Positions 19,800 to 27,541 of a stretch of 60,794 bases of DNA are shown here, one piece after another. The DNA is taken from NCBI RefSeq assembly GCF_023243045.1, contig NZ_JALKFX010000019.1, forward strand, positions 1-60,794. Direction: 5' to 3'. Within the stretch, counting starts at the first letter, position 1; the number at the start of each line of letters is the position of its first letter. Below the pieces are notes generated by a model that made no database searches, had not been told where the DNA came from, and saw only the letters and a program-made list of their open reading frames with translations. A program made the translations under genes and the position numbers. Origin of the DNA: Frankia sp. AgB32. Lineage in GTDB: Bacteria > Actinomycetota > Actinomycetes > Frankiales > Frankiaceae.

Positions 19800-21324
19800 C
19801 GACGAGGCCGATCCGCGTCCGGCGGTCCAGCAGATCAGCCGCGTCGAGGGCGCCTTCGTGACGCACGGCGAACAGTAGTTCCGCCCCTGTCACCGACAGG
19901 CCGGTGGCGATCGGCGCCAGCAGGTCCGGGTCGTCGTCGCCGAGCGCGAGCACCCGGGGGGCCTCCGTTCCGTACCGCTCGACGAGGCGGCGGGGCGCTG
20001 CCACGTCGGCGAGCGCCGCGCGGGGGGCCGCGCCGACCAGCCCGACCTGGCGGGTCCGGCAGGGCCCCGCGAGCAGACCCGTGACCGCGAGAGCCGCGTC
20101 CACCGCGTCCGCGGCCATCCGCCGGTAGGTGGTGAGCTTCCCGCCGACGACGGTGACCAGGCCGTCGGGGCCGGTGTGCACGAGATGACGCCGGGACAGG
20201 TCCGCGGTGCGCCCGCCGGCCGCCGCGCCGCCGTCGAGCAGCGGGCGCAGGCCGGCGAAGGCGCCGAGCACGTCGGCGCGGTCCAGCGGGGCGGCGAGCA
20301 CCGTCGACACGACGTCGACCAGCTGGGTGATCTCCTCCTCGGCGGGCTCGGGAACGTCGGTGACCTGGTCCACCGGGACGTCGGTCAGCCCCACGTAGAC
20401 ACGGCCGTCCCCCTGCGGCAGGACCAGCGCGAACCGGTCGAGCTCCCCGGGCATCGGCACGGACAGCGCGCCGCCGCGGGCGAGGGCGTCGCAGCGCACC
20501 ACCAGATGGGTCCCGCGGCTCGGCCGCAGCCGGACGGCGGGCGCCAGGGTCGGTGCCCAGACCCCCGTCGCGTTCACCACCGCGCGGGCGCGCAGCGTGA
20601 ACTCGCCGCCGCCAACGCCGTCCCGAACGGTCACCTCGAAGCCACCGCCACCGGGCCGGGTCCGGCCCTCGACGTGCCGCACGGCCAGCCGGGTGAGGAT
20701 CCGGGCGCCGAAGCCGGCGGCGCTGCGGGCCAGCGCGACGACGAGCCGGGCGTCGTCGACGAGCTGGCCGTCCCAGTACACCAGCCCGCCACGCAGCCCG
20801 GTCTCCCGCAACGCCGGGGCGATCCCGAGCGTCTCCACCGCGGTCAGCCGCCGGGGTGTGGGCAGCACCGCGCGCGGGGTGCCGGCGGCGCGGCGCAGCG
20901 CGTCGCCGACATGCAGGCCGGCGTGTACCAGGGCCGCGGTCGGCCGCGACACCTGCGGGGTCAGCGGGGTCACCATCGGCAGCGCCCGGATGAGGTGCGG
21001 CGCGGTACGCCGCATCAGGATGTCGCGTTCCACGGCGCTCTCCCAGGCCACCGGGAGATCGCCGTGGGCGAGGTAGCGCAGCCCGCCGTGGACGAGCTTC
21101 GAGCTCCACCGGCTCGTCCCGAAGGCGAGATCATGGGCCTCGACCAGGGCGACCCGCAGCCCCCGCGACGCGGCGTCCAGCGCGGCCCCGGCCCCGGTGA
21201 CCCCGCCGCCGACCACGATCAGGTCCAGCCGCTCACCGCCGGCGAGGGCGGCCAGCTCCCGTTCCCGCCGGCCGGCGTTCAGGGAGGTGTCCCCAGGCGG
21301 GAACGCCCCGGTCGCGGTGCTCAC
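19735..21324 (-). CDS. glpD: glycerol-3-phosphate dehydrogenase, FAD-dependent (second copy, in TetR operon)
   Basis: 529 residues. The FAD site DLIVVGGGVTGAGAALDAA, SRWSSKLVHGGLRYLAHG, and TVVGGKLTTYRRMAADAVD mark it as a GlpD-family oxidase. It is shorter and clearly diverged from the copy at 12485-14266. The GTG start at 21324 overlaps the TetR stop codon (GTGA), so translation is coupled. With the divergent alkyl-DHAP-synthase-like gene, it may supply dihydroxyacetone phosphate for glycerolipid or ether-lipid synthesis rather than glycerol use. The 3' end overlaps the convergent kinase gene by 65 bases. Confidence 0.88.
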   Translation of the reverse strand: MSTATGAFPPGDTSLNAGRRERELAALAGGERLDLIVVGGGVTGAGAALDAASRGLRVALVEAHDLAFGTSRWSSKLVHGGLRYLAHGDLPVAWESAVERDILMRRTAPHLIRALPMVTPLTPQVSRPTAALVHAGLHVGDALRRAAGTPRAVLPTPRRLTAVETLGIAPALRETGLRGGLVYWDGQLVDDARLVVALARSAAGFGARILTRLAVRHVEGRTRPGGGGFEVTVRDGVGGGEFTLRARAVVNATGVWAPTLAPAVRLRPSRGTHLVVRCDALARGGALSVPMPGELDRFALVLPQGDGRVYVGLTDVPVDQVTDVPEPAEEEITQLVDVVSTVLAAPLDRADVLGAFAGLRPLLDGGAAAGGRTADLSRRHLVHTGPDGLVTVVGGKLTTYRRMAADAVDAALAVTGLLAGPCRTRQVGLVGAAPRAALADVAAPRRLVERYGTEAPRVLALGDDDPDLLAPIATGLSVTGAELLFAVRHEGALDAADLLDRRTRIGLVASERRAALAAATRLFDRAMTA

Positions 21325-22091
21325 GACGCGGCCTCCCCGCTGACGGGCGGCGTTCCCGAGGCCGGCGGCTGTGCGGCTGGTGGTGTCTGTGAGTCCGGTG
21401 GTGTCTGTGAGTCCGGTGGTGTCTGCGGGGCCGGTGGTGTCTGTTGGGTCGGTGGAGCGAGGTAGGTGCGCAGCAGATGGCGCAGCTCGGCCACCTGGGT
21501 GTCGGCGGGGACGGTGCCACCGAGCGCGCCCGCGGACAGCACGAACGACTGCACGACGAGCAGCAGCATCACCGCCAGCGCCTCGGGGTCGGCGCCCCGC
21601 ACCGCCCCGTGCCGCGCGGCCGGGCCGAGCTGCGTGGCCAGCAGATCCACGATCATCTGCTGGGTCGCGCCGCGGCGCTCGGTCAGGTAGGGCAGCAGCA
21701 GCTCCGGTTCGGTCTCGATGATCCGCAGGTAGACCGGATTCGTCCGGAACGCCTCGACGGTCGCGACGATCTGCCCGACGAGGCTGTCGAGGGTGCCGTG
21801 GTCCGGATCGTGCGCGGCCAGGTTCGCCGCCTCGGTGACGATCCGGCTCCACTCCCGGGTCATCACGTCCCCGAGGAGGGTGCGCAGGTCGGGCCAGCGC
21901 CGGTAGAGGGTCATCCGACTCATCCCGGCGCGGCGGGCGACCTCGGTGAGCGTGGTGCGGCGCACCCCGACCGCGAGCAGGGTCGCGGTCGCCGCGTCGA
22001 GGACCGCCGCCTCGCCCGGCCACCGCCCGGGCCGCGGGCCCGCCTGGACGGCCGGGCCGACGTCGACGTCGCGGTCGAGGTCGAGGATCAC
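21321..22091 (-). CDS. TetR-family transcriptional regulator
   Basis: 256 residues. A helix-turn-helix near residues 35-80 reads LLAVGVRRTTLTEVARRAGM and SRMTLYRRWPDLRTLL, the TetR signature. The C-terminal ligand domain is helical and ends in a Pro-rich tail with QTPPDSQTPPDS repeats. The GTG at 22091 follows GGGAGGAA. It is co-translated with the downstream glpD copy and divergent from the FAD-linked oxidase gene. A palindrome at 22174-22200 in the shared promoter region is the likely operator for this protein. Confidence 0.85.
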   Translation of the reverse strand: MILDLDRDVDVGPAVQAGPRPGRWPGEAAVLDAATATLLAVGVRRTTLTEVARRAGMSRMTLYRRWPDLRTLLGDVMTREWSRIVTEAANLAAHDPDHGTLDSLVGQIVATVEAFRTNPVYLRIIETEPELLLPYLTERRGATQQMIVDLLATQLGPAARHGAVRGADPEALAVMLLLVVQSFVLSAGALGGTVPADTQVAELRHLLRTYLAPPTQQTPPAPQTPPDSQTPPDSQTPPAAQPPASGTPPVSGEAAS

Positions 22092-22173
22092 GCGTTCCTC
22101 CCATCCCCGGGAGGCCGACCTGGCCGGCGGGCCGGCGGGCCGGCGTCGGGTATGCCATCGTGGATCGAGCCTG

Positions 22174-22200
22174 TGTGACAATGTTACGTCTACTGTCACA
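22174..22200. promoter_or_regulatory. palindromic operator between the TetR and FAD-linked oxidase genes
   Basis: TGTGACA and its exact complement TGTCACA flank a 13-base AT-richer spacer (ATGTTACGTCTAC). The site sits in the 160-base divergent promoter region, so a TetR dimer bound here could control both directions. The symmetry is direct evidence; the binding protein is inferred from position. Confidence 0.65.
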
Positions 22201-22251
22201 TCGGCACGGGCGGGAGTCCATCCGGATCGATCAGGTGTACCGGAGGCGACG

Positions 22252-23952
22252 TTGACGAGCACCGATGCATCCCGCGGAATCGCCGCTACCGAACCCGTCT
22301 GGTGGGGATGGGGTCCGGCGGTGGCCCACGACCCGCTGCCGGAAACCACCCGCCGCCTGCTCGCCTACCTGGGTATCACCGGCCAGCCCAGTCCCCCCGT
22401 CGCCCTCGACGAGGTGCGCCTGCCGCCGGCCCGACTGCCGGTGTCGGCCCGGGCGGCGCTCGTGGAGGTCGTCGGCGCCAGCCACGTTCGCGACGACCGG
22501 GAGACGCGCGTGCGGCACTGCCGCGGCCGTTCCACCTCCGACCTGCTGCGGCTGCGGGCCGGCGACGCCGCCGCCGCGCCCGACGCCGTCGTCCTGCCCG
22601 CCGGCCACGACGAGGTGCTCGCCGTGCTGCGGGTCGCGACCCAGGAGCGGATCGTCGTCGTGCCCTACGGCGGCGGCACGTCCGTCGTCGGCGGCCTCGC
22701 GCCGTCCGGGCACGGCGACCGGCCCGTGATCGCGCTCGACCTGTCCCGGCTGGACCGCCTGGGCCGGGTCGACCGCGAGTCCAGCACCGCCGAACTCGAC
22801 GCCGGCCTGCGCGGCCCGCGGGCCGAGGCGCTGCTCGCCGAGGAAGGGCTCACCCTCGGGCATCTGCCGCAGTCGTGGGAGTACGCCTCGATCGGCGGTT
22901 TCGCCGCCACCCGGTCCAGCGGCCAGGCCTCGGCGGGCTACGGCCGTTTCGACGACCTGGTCGTCGGGCTGCGCGTGGCCACGCCCGCCGGCTCCTGGGA
23001 ACTCGGCCGCGCGCCCGCGTCGGCGGCCGGGCCGGACCTGCGCGAGCTGGTCCTCGGCTCCGAGGGCGCCTTCGGCGTGATCACCCAGGTGGTGGCGCGG
23101 GTGCGGCCGCTGCCGGCCCGGCGCCTCTACGAGGGCTGGACGGTGCCCGACTTCGCCACCGGAACCCGGCTGCTGCGTGCCCTGGCCGTGCGCGACCTGC
23201 GGCCCACCGTGTGCCGGCTGTCCGACGAGACCGAGACGCTCGCCGGCCTGGCCGGGCCGCCGCGCCAGCACGACACGACCAGGCGCGGCTCCCTCGAGGG
23301 CGCCGACAGAACCGGCACCGACCTGGACAGCGGCCCGGCGGCGGCCCTGGACGGCGCCGCGGCCGGCGGCGGCTGCCGACTTGTCGTCGGCTACGAGGGC
23401 GCCGGTCCGGCGGTGGAGCGCCGCGCCGCCCAGGTCACGGTCGTGCTGCGGGCGGGCGGGGCGCGCCGGCTCGAACCGGCGGCCGGCACCGACTGGGAAC
23501 TCGGCCGGTTCCGCGCGCCGTACCTGCGCGACGCCCTGCTCGACCTCGGGATCTTCGCCGAGACGCTGGAGACCGCCGGATTCTGGTCGGCGCTGCCGGC
23601 GCTCTACGCCGACGTGCGCCAGGCACTGACCGACAGCCTCGGCGCCGCCGGGCTGTCCCCGGTGGTCATGTGCCACATCTCGCACCTGTACGAGAACGGC
23701 GCGTCCCTCTACTTCACCGTCGTCTGCGCCCAGGGCGGCGATCCGATCCGGAGCTGGCACGCGGCGAAGACGGCGGCGGGCGACGCGATCATCGCCGCCG
23801 GTGGCACGATCACCCACCATCACGCCGTCGGGACCGACCATCGGCCCTGGCTCGGCGCCGAGATCGGCGGGCTCGGGGTGGAGGTGCTGCGCGCGGTCAA
23901 GCGGACCCTGGACCCCGCGGGCATCCTGAACCCGGGCGTCCTCGTCGAGTAA
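22252..23952 (+). CDS. FAD-linked oxidase, alkyldihydroxyacetonephosphate synthase-like
   Basis: 566 residues. The FAD_binding_4 (PCMH) fold shows in IVVVPYGGGTSVVGGL and GHLPQSWEYASIGGFAATRSS, and the C-terminal oxidase domain includes MCHISHLYENGASLYFTV and ITHHHAVGTDH. The His-rich segment near the end is typical of alkyl-DHAP synthases (AgpS), which replace the acyl group of acyl-DHAP with an alkyl chain. Related FAD enzymes use lactate or glycolate, but the His motif and the glpD neighbour favour the AgpS group. The TTG at 22252 follows CGGAGGCGAC. It is divergent from the tetR-glpD operon. Confidence 0.82.
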   Translation: MTSTDASRGIAATEPVWWGWGPAVAHDPLPETTRRLLAYLGITGQPSPPVALDEVRLPPARLPVSARAALVEVVGASHVRDDRETRVRHCRGRSTSDLLRLRAGDAAAAPDAVVLPAGHDEVLAVLRVATQERIVVVPYGGGTSVVGGLAPSGHGDRPVIALDLSRLDRLGRVDRESSTAELDAGLRGPRAEALLAEEGLTLGHLPQSWEYASIGGFAATRSSGQASAGYGRFDDLVVGLRVATPAGSWELGRAPASAAGPDLRELVLGSEGAFGVITQVVARVRPLPARRLYEGWTVPDFATGTRLLRALAVRDLRPTVCRLSDETETLAGLAGPPRQHDTTRRGSLEGADRTGTDLDSGPAAALDGAAAGGGCRLVVGYEGAGPAVERRAAQVTVVLRAGGARRLEPAAGTDWELGRFRAPYLRDALLDLGIFAETLETAGFWSALPALYADVRQALTDSLGAAGLSPVVMCHISHLYENGASLYFTVVCAQGGDPIRSWHAAKTAAGDAIIAAGGTITHHHAVGTDHRPWLGAEIGGLGVEVLRAVKRTLDPAGILNPGVLVE

Positions 23953-24043
23953 CGACTGGCCAGTGACCGTTCGTCGTGACCCAGCGCTATGATCCATTTG
24001 CCGTCTGCTGATGTCTCTGTCGTGAACGGGGTATACCGACGGC

Positions 24044-24463
24044 ATGCAGACCCTCGGAGCGGTCATCGTCGCCTTCGCGCTCATGCTGATTCCGCTGATC
24101 ATCGTGGGTGGGGCGCTGACGTGGGTCTACCTGCGGTGCGCCCCGCTGCGGGCCGCCAACGCGCGCTCAGCCGCCCGGGCCCGGCCCGCCGGTCACCCGG
24201 CCGCCGCGGCCGCGGCCCCGGTCCGTCCACCCGATCCGGCGATCCCCGACATGTCCGGCCGTGGCCTCCGCCAGGATGAGGGACATGAGCAGCACCGCAG
24301 CGCGGTCTTCCGCCACGGCCTCCGCTCCGGCGGCGCCGCCGGAACGGTCGGCCGCGGCAGCCGCGGCCGTCGCGCCGGGCGCCGGTGGGCACGCACCGGA
24401 CGTCGGGCCACCCACGACGCGGGGACTCGTCGTCATCGGGCCCGGAGCGAGTTTCGGCGCTGA
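24044..24463 (+). CDS. possible small single-pass membrane protein
   Basis: The frame begins MQTLGAVIVAFALMLIPLI and continues with VGGALTWVYLRC, a clear membrane helix. About the first 70 residues look like a real protein. The rest overlaps the short-chain dehydrogenase gene for 180 bases and is Arg/Gly-rich, as shadow frames are. The true end may be different, for example through an indel. No function is known. Confidence 0.4.
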   Translation: MQTLGAVIVAFALMLIPLIIVGGALTWVYLRCAPLRAANARSAARARPAGHPAAAAAAPVRPPDPAIPDMSGRGLRQDEGHEQHRSAVFRHGLRSGGAAGTVGRGSRGRRAGRRWARTGRRATHDAGTRRHRARSEFRR

Positions 24464-25106
24464 GCTGCTGCGCCGCTACGGCCGGGAGGGATTCGCCCTC
24501 GGCGTCGTCTCGCGTTCGGCGGACACTCTGAGCCGCGTCCGGGACGAGCTCGCGCCGGCCGGGCTGGCCGTCGCCGGCGCCGTGGCCGATGTCACCGACG
24601 CCCCGGCGCTGACCCGCGCGGTCGAACAGCTCTCGGCGGAGATCGGCGGGCTGACGGTCTGCGTGTACAACGCCAAGCTCAGCATTCGCGGCGCCGCCCT
24701 CACCGTGTCGCCGGCGACGCTCAACCAGACCCTCGCGGTGAACATCACGGGCGCGCTCGCCGCCATCCAGGCCGCCGTCGGGCCGCTGGAGGAACGCCCG
24801 GCGGCCACCATCCTGGTCACCTCGGCGAGCCCGCGGACCCAGCCGGTGGCCGGCCGGTTCACGCTGGCCGTCGGTAAGGCCGGCCTGGCCGCCCTCGCCG
24901 AGGCGCTGCGCCCGACGCTCGCCGCGCGAGGGATCCGGCTGCGCACCGTCGTACTGGACGGACGGGTGGCGCCGACCGGGCCGCTGCGGCCCGAGGCGGT
25001 CGCCGACCACTTCTGGCAGGCGTTCGCGGCGCCCCGCGGTGACATGTTCCGGCTGGCACCGGCCAGACGGGACACCTCGGTGGCGCAGCTCCCCCTGGAG
25101 GTGTGA
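24285..25106 (+). CDS. short-chain dehydrogenase/reductase family protein
   Basis: 273 residues. After an Ala/Pro-rich leader of about 45 residues comes a Rossmann core: RGLVVIGPGASFGAELLRR, ADVTDAPALT, VYNAKL, and VNITGALAAIQAAVG. The usual catalytic Tyr-x-x-x-Lys is not present; the matching place reads FTLAVGKAGLAALAEAL, with Lys kept and Tyr replaced. The nucleotide motif is also unusual (GPGASFGAE). It may therefore be inactive or have a changed mechanism. The ATG at 24285 follows a GAGGG-type ribosome binding site. It may be co-transcribed with the FAD-linked oxidase gene upstream. Confidence 0.7.
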   Translation: MSSTAARSSATASAPAAPPERSAAAAAAVAPGAGGHAPDVGPPTTRGLVVIGPGASFGAELLRRYGREGFALGVVSRSADTLSRVRDELAPAGLAVAGAVADVTDAPALTRAVEQLSAEIGGLTVCVYNAKLSIRGAALTVSPATLNQTLAVNITGALAAIQAAVGPLEERPAATILVTSASPRTQPVAGRFTLAVGKAGLAALAEALRPTLAARGIRLRTVVLDGRVAPTGPLRPEAVADHFWQAFAAPRGDMFRLAPARRDTSVAQLPLEV

Positions 25107-25341
25107 GCTGGCCAGGACGCGGTGCCCGCCGCGCGGTGGGTCGCGGACGTGCCACGTCACCGCGGTGGGTGGGCGCGGGTCGGCAATCCGACATGTCTGT
25201 CAGTGAGGCGATCGCACCCGACAGGGTGCGCAACGCGTGGAACGTGCGACGATCCGGCAGGACCTGAGCGCGCGGCAAGTGCCAGGCGGACGACCACAGG
25301 GCGACGGCGCGATCCGACGCGGTACGGCGGGAGATGGACCG

Positions 25342-26673
25342 GTGAACGACGGACGCGACGGTGACGAGCAGACGGCAGACGGCGCCGACATGGTGCCCGC
25401 TGAAGGCGACGTGACCCGATTGTCGGATCCGCGGGCGCGGGGCGGGGCGAAGGGCGCCCGACCCGGCGCGCCCGCCGGTCCGCCACCACCGGCGGACTCG
25501 TTCCGCCCCGCCGGTCCGCCACCGCCGGCGGACTCGTTCCGGCCCGGCCGCCCCCTGGGCGCGGCCGCCGGTCCGCCGCCGCCCGCGGCCCCACCCACCG
25601 GCCGGACGGCCCAGGTGCCCCGGCGCGGCGCACCGGCGCCGGACCCGGCCGCCGGGGAATCGTCCGAGGGCACGATGATCATCGAGCGCGGCGGTGCCGT
25701 CACCTGGGACGCCCGCTCCGGCGCGCCCGCGCCCGGTGGGCCTGGTGTCGGTGGGCCTGGTGCCGGTAGGCCTGGTGTCGGCGCGCCGCTGCGCAAGCAG
25801 TCGCAGCCGTACCCTTCCAACCCGGCCGAGCCGTGGCCCGGCACCGGACAGTTGCCCGTCAACGCGACGCCCGCGGCCTCCGCCGGGCACGGCGCTGCCT
25901 CCGGGCCGCCTGGCCCCACCGCGCCGAAGCCACCGCGGCGGCGGCGGCGCGGCCGGCTGCTGGCGATCATCGCGGTCGTGCTGGTGGTCCTGTTCGTGGT
26001 GGGCGACCGGGTCGGAGTGGTGATCGCCAAGGGGCAGATGCGTAAGCAGGTCGAGGCCTCCGTGGCCGAGAACCTCAAGCCCGGCGACCCGAAGCCGACC
26101 GTCACCGACGTCAGCATCGGCGGGTTCCCCTTCCTCACCCAGGTGCTTTTCGGCAAGTACACCGACATCGGGGTCGGCATCGACGGCATCCCGACTCCCG
26201 GCCCGAAGATCACTTCGGTGAAGGCCCACCTCAAGGGCCTGCACGTGCCGCTCAACGAGGCCCTCACCGACAGCGTGGGCAAGGTGCCCGTCGACGAGGT
26301 GCGGGCCACCGTCGTCATCACCTACGCCGACCTCAACGCCTATCTCGCGAAGCAGGCCGGAGCGGTCCAGGTGAACCCGGTCGACGGCGGCAAGCGGGTG
26401 GAGGTGCTCGGGACCCTGGACGTGCCCGGCTTCGGCTCCCAGCAGGTGGGCGGCGTGACGACGTTCGCGGTCACGGACAACTCCCTGACGCTGGTGCCGT
26501 CCGGGCTGAAGGTGGCGGGTGTCAGTATTCCGCTGCCGACCGGGGTGTTCCCGGCGATCCCGATCCCGGTGTCCGGGCTGCCGTTCCACCTGAAGCTGGT
26601 GAAGGCGTCGACCAATGCGACCGGCCTGTCTCTCACCGCGACCGCCAAGGATCTGGTCCTGCCCGCGAAATGA
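25342..26673 (+). CDS. DUF2993 (LmeA-like) membrane-anchored protein
   Basis: 443 residues. The first 200 are disordered and Pro/Gly/Ala-rich, with the duplicated phrase PPPADSFRP. One membrane helix (LLAIIAVVLVVLFVVGDRVG) near residue 215 is followed by an extracytoplasmic DUF2993 domain: IGGFPFLTQVLFGKYTDIGV, VRATVVITYADLNAYLAKQA, and VPSGLKVAGVSIPLP. Mycobacterial LmeA of this family helps lipomannan maturation in the periplasm. The GTG at 25342 has GGGAG eight bases upstream. The long cytosolic N-terminus could be a partner-binding tail. No mannosyltransferase gene is directly beside it. Confidence 0.78.
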   Translation: MNDGRDGDEQTADGADMVPAEGDVTRLSDPRARGGAKGARPGAPAGPPPPADSFRPAGPPPPADSFRPGRPLGAAAGPPPPAAPPTGRTAQVPRRGAPAPDPAAGESSEGTMIIERGGAVTWDARSGAPAPGGPGVGGPGAGRPGVGAPLRKQSQPYPSNPAEPWPGTGQLPVNATPAASAGHGAASGPPGPTAPKPPRRRRRGRLLAIIAVVLVVLFVVGDRVGVVIAKGQMRKQVEASVAENLKPGDPKPTVTDVSIGGFPFLTQVLFGKYTDIGVGIDGIPTPGPKITSVKAHLKGLHVPLNEALTDSVGKVPVDEVRATVVITYADLNAYLAKQAGAVQVNPVDGGKRVEVLGTLDVPGFGSQQVGGVTTFAVTDNSLTLVPSGLKVAGVSIPLPTGVFPAIPIPVSGLPFHLKLVKASTNATGLSLTATAKDLVLPAK

Positions 26674-26762
26674 CCCCGTCGCCGACGATCGGCGTAGCAC
26701 GGATCACCTTTCCGTCGGCCGGCATGAATCGCGACACGTTCACGGCGTCCCGCGTCGGCTCC

Positions 26763-26810
26763 GCCCGTCCGCCCGTCCGCCCGTCCGCCCGTCCGCCCGT
26801 CCGCCCGTCC
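26763..26810. repeat. six 8-bp tandem repeats, unit GCCCGTCC
   Basis: Six perfect head-to-tail copies, followed by a related GTCCGTCC. The array lies 90 bases after the DUF2993 gene, outside any gene. Such 8-mers are prone to slippage. Confidence 0.85.
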
Positions 26811-27390
26811 GTCCGTCCGGCCGACCGGTGAGCCGTCGGTGACCCACCGGCGCCGTCGCCACGGCTGGCCGGCGGTCGGGTGTCGTCGGCCCCCGGCGGG
26901 CGGTACGTGGCCGGCGTCGCGCACACGCGGTATTCGGCGCTCCGCGCCCGCGGGTATGCGGCGGCACCGGCCGGGGGACCGCTCGGTCCACCGCCGATGA
27001 CGTGCGGGAATCGATTGAGTGCGGAGCGCGCGGTACCGGAGGCGATTCCGGTCACCTGCCCGGTCGGATCGGCGACATCCACCACTGTCCGGGTGTTCCG
27101 GGCGGCATTCTCATAAAGTGCCGCACGGGAGTCGCGTGCGGCACCATCGGGGATCGGCCTCCGGGCCGGGGACGAATCCGTGCCCAGTGGCCAGCCCGAA
27201 GGGCCAGGTCGAAGATCAAATGGAAAAGGCGGCGGGAACCCGAGAGATGTCCACAGGTCGAAACGCGGCGGCGACATCCGTCAATCGTCACCCGGGGTGG
27301 ATCAAGGTCATCCCTCGACGCTACGATCGGACATCCGGCATGATCGGTCAACCCGCGTGACCGCTCGATGTGGCGCCGCCGCCCGCCCGG

Positions 27391-27479
27391 GCGGCAACGC
27401 TCGACCTGGCTCCGGCACCCGAACCGGTGGCAACGCTCAAACTGGTGACAACGCTCAAACTGGTGACAACGCTCGACTT
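27391..27479. repeat. 18-bp tandem repeats in the leader of the FHA-ABC gene
   Basis: The unit GGTGACAACGCTCAAACT occurs at 27426 (one change), 27444 (exact) and 27462 (changed end), with a degraded copy near 27391. The array ends about 60 bases before the GTG start. It may bind a regulator as an iteron-like array, or it may be just a minisatellite. Confidence 0.8.
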
Positions 27480-27541
27480 GGTGACATGGTGGAGTTCGGC
27501 GGGACAACCCGGCCAGCGTCCCGTCGCGAAGGGGGAAACAC

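Larger units (their letters stand above)
26674..27541. other. long intergenic region upstream of the FHA-ABC gene
   Basis: 868 bases with no supported gene. It contains six exact copies of an 8-bp repeat (26763-26810) and an 18-bp repeat array (27391-27479). The frames inside are low-complexity without ribosome binding sites. Confidence 0.5.

Noticed and set aside
27391-27479. CRISPR array from the 18-bp repeats
   Set aside because: The copies are head to tail with no spacers, and no cas genes are present.
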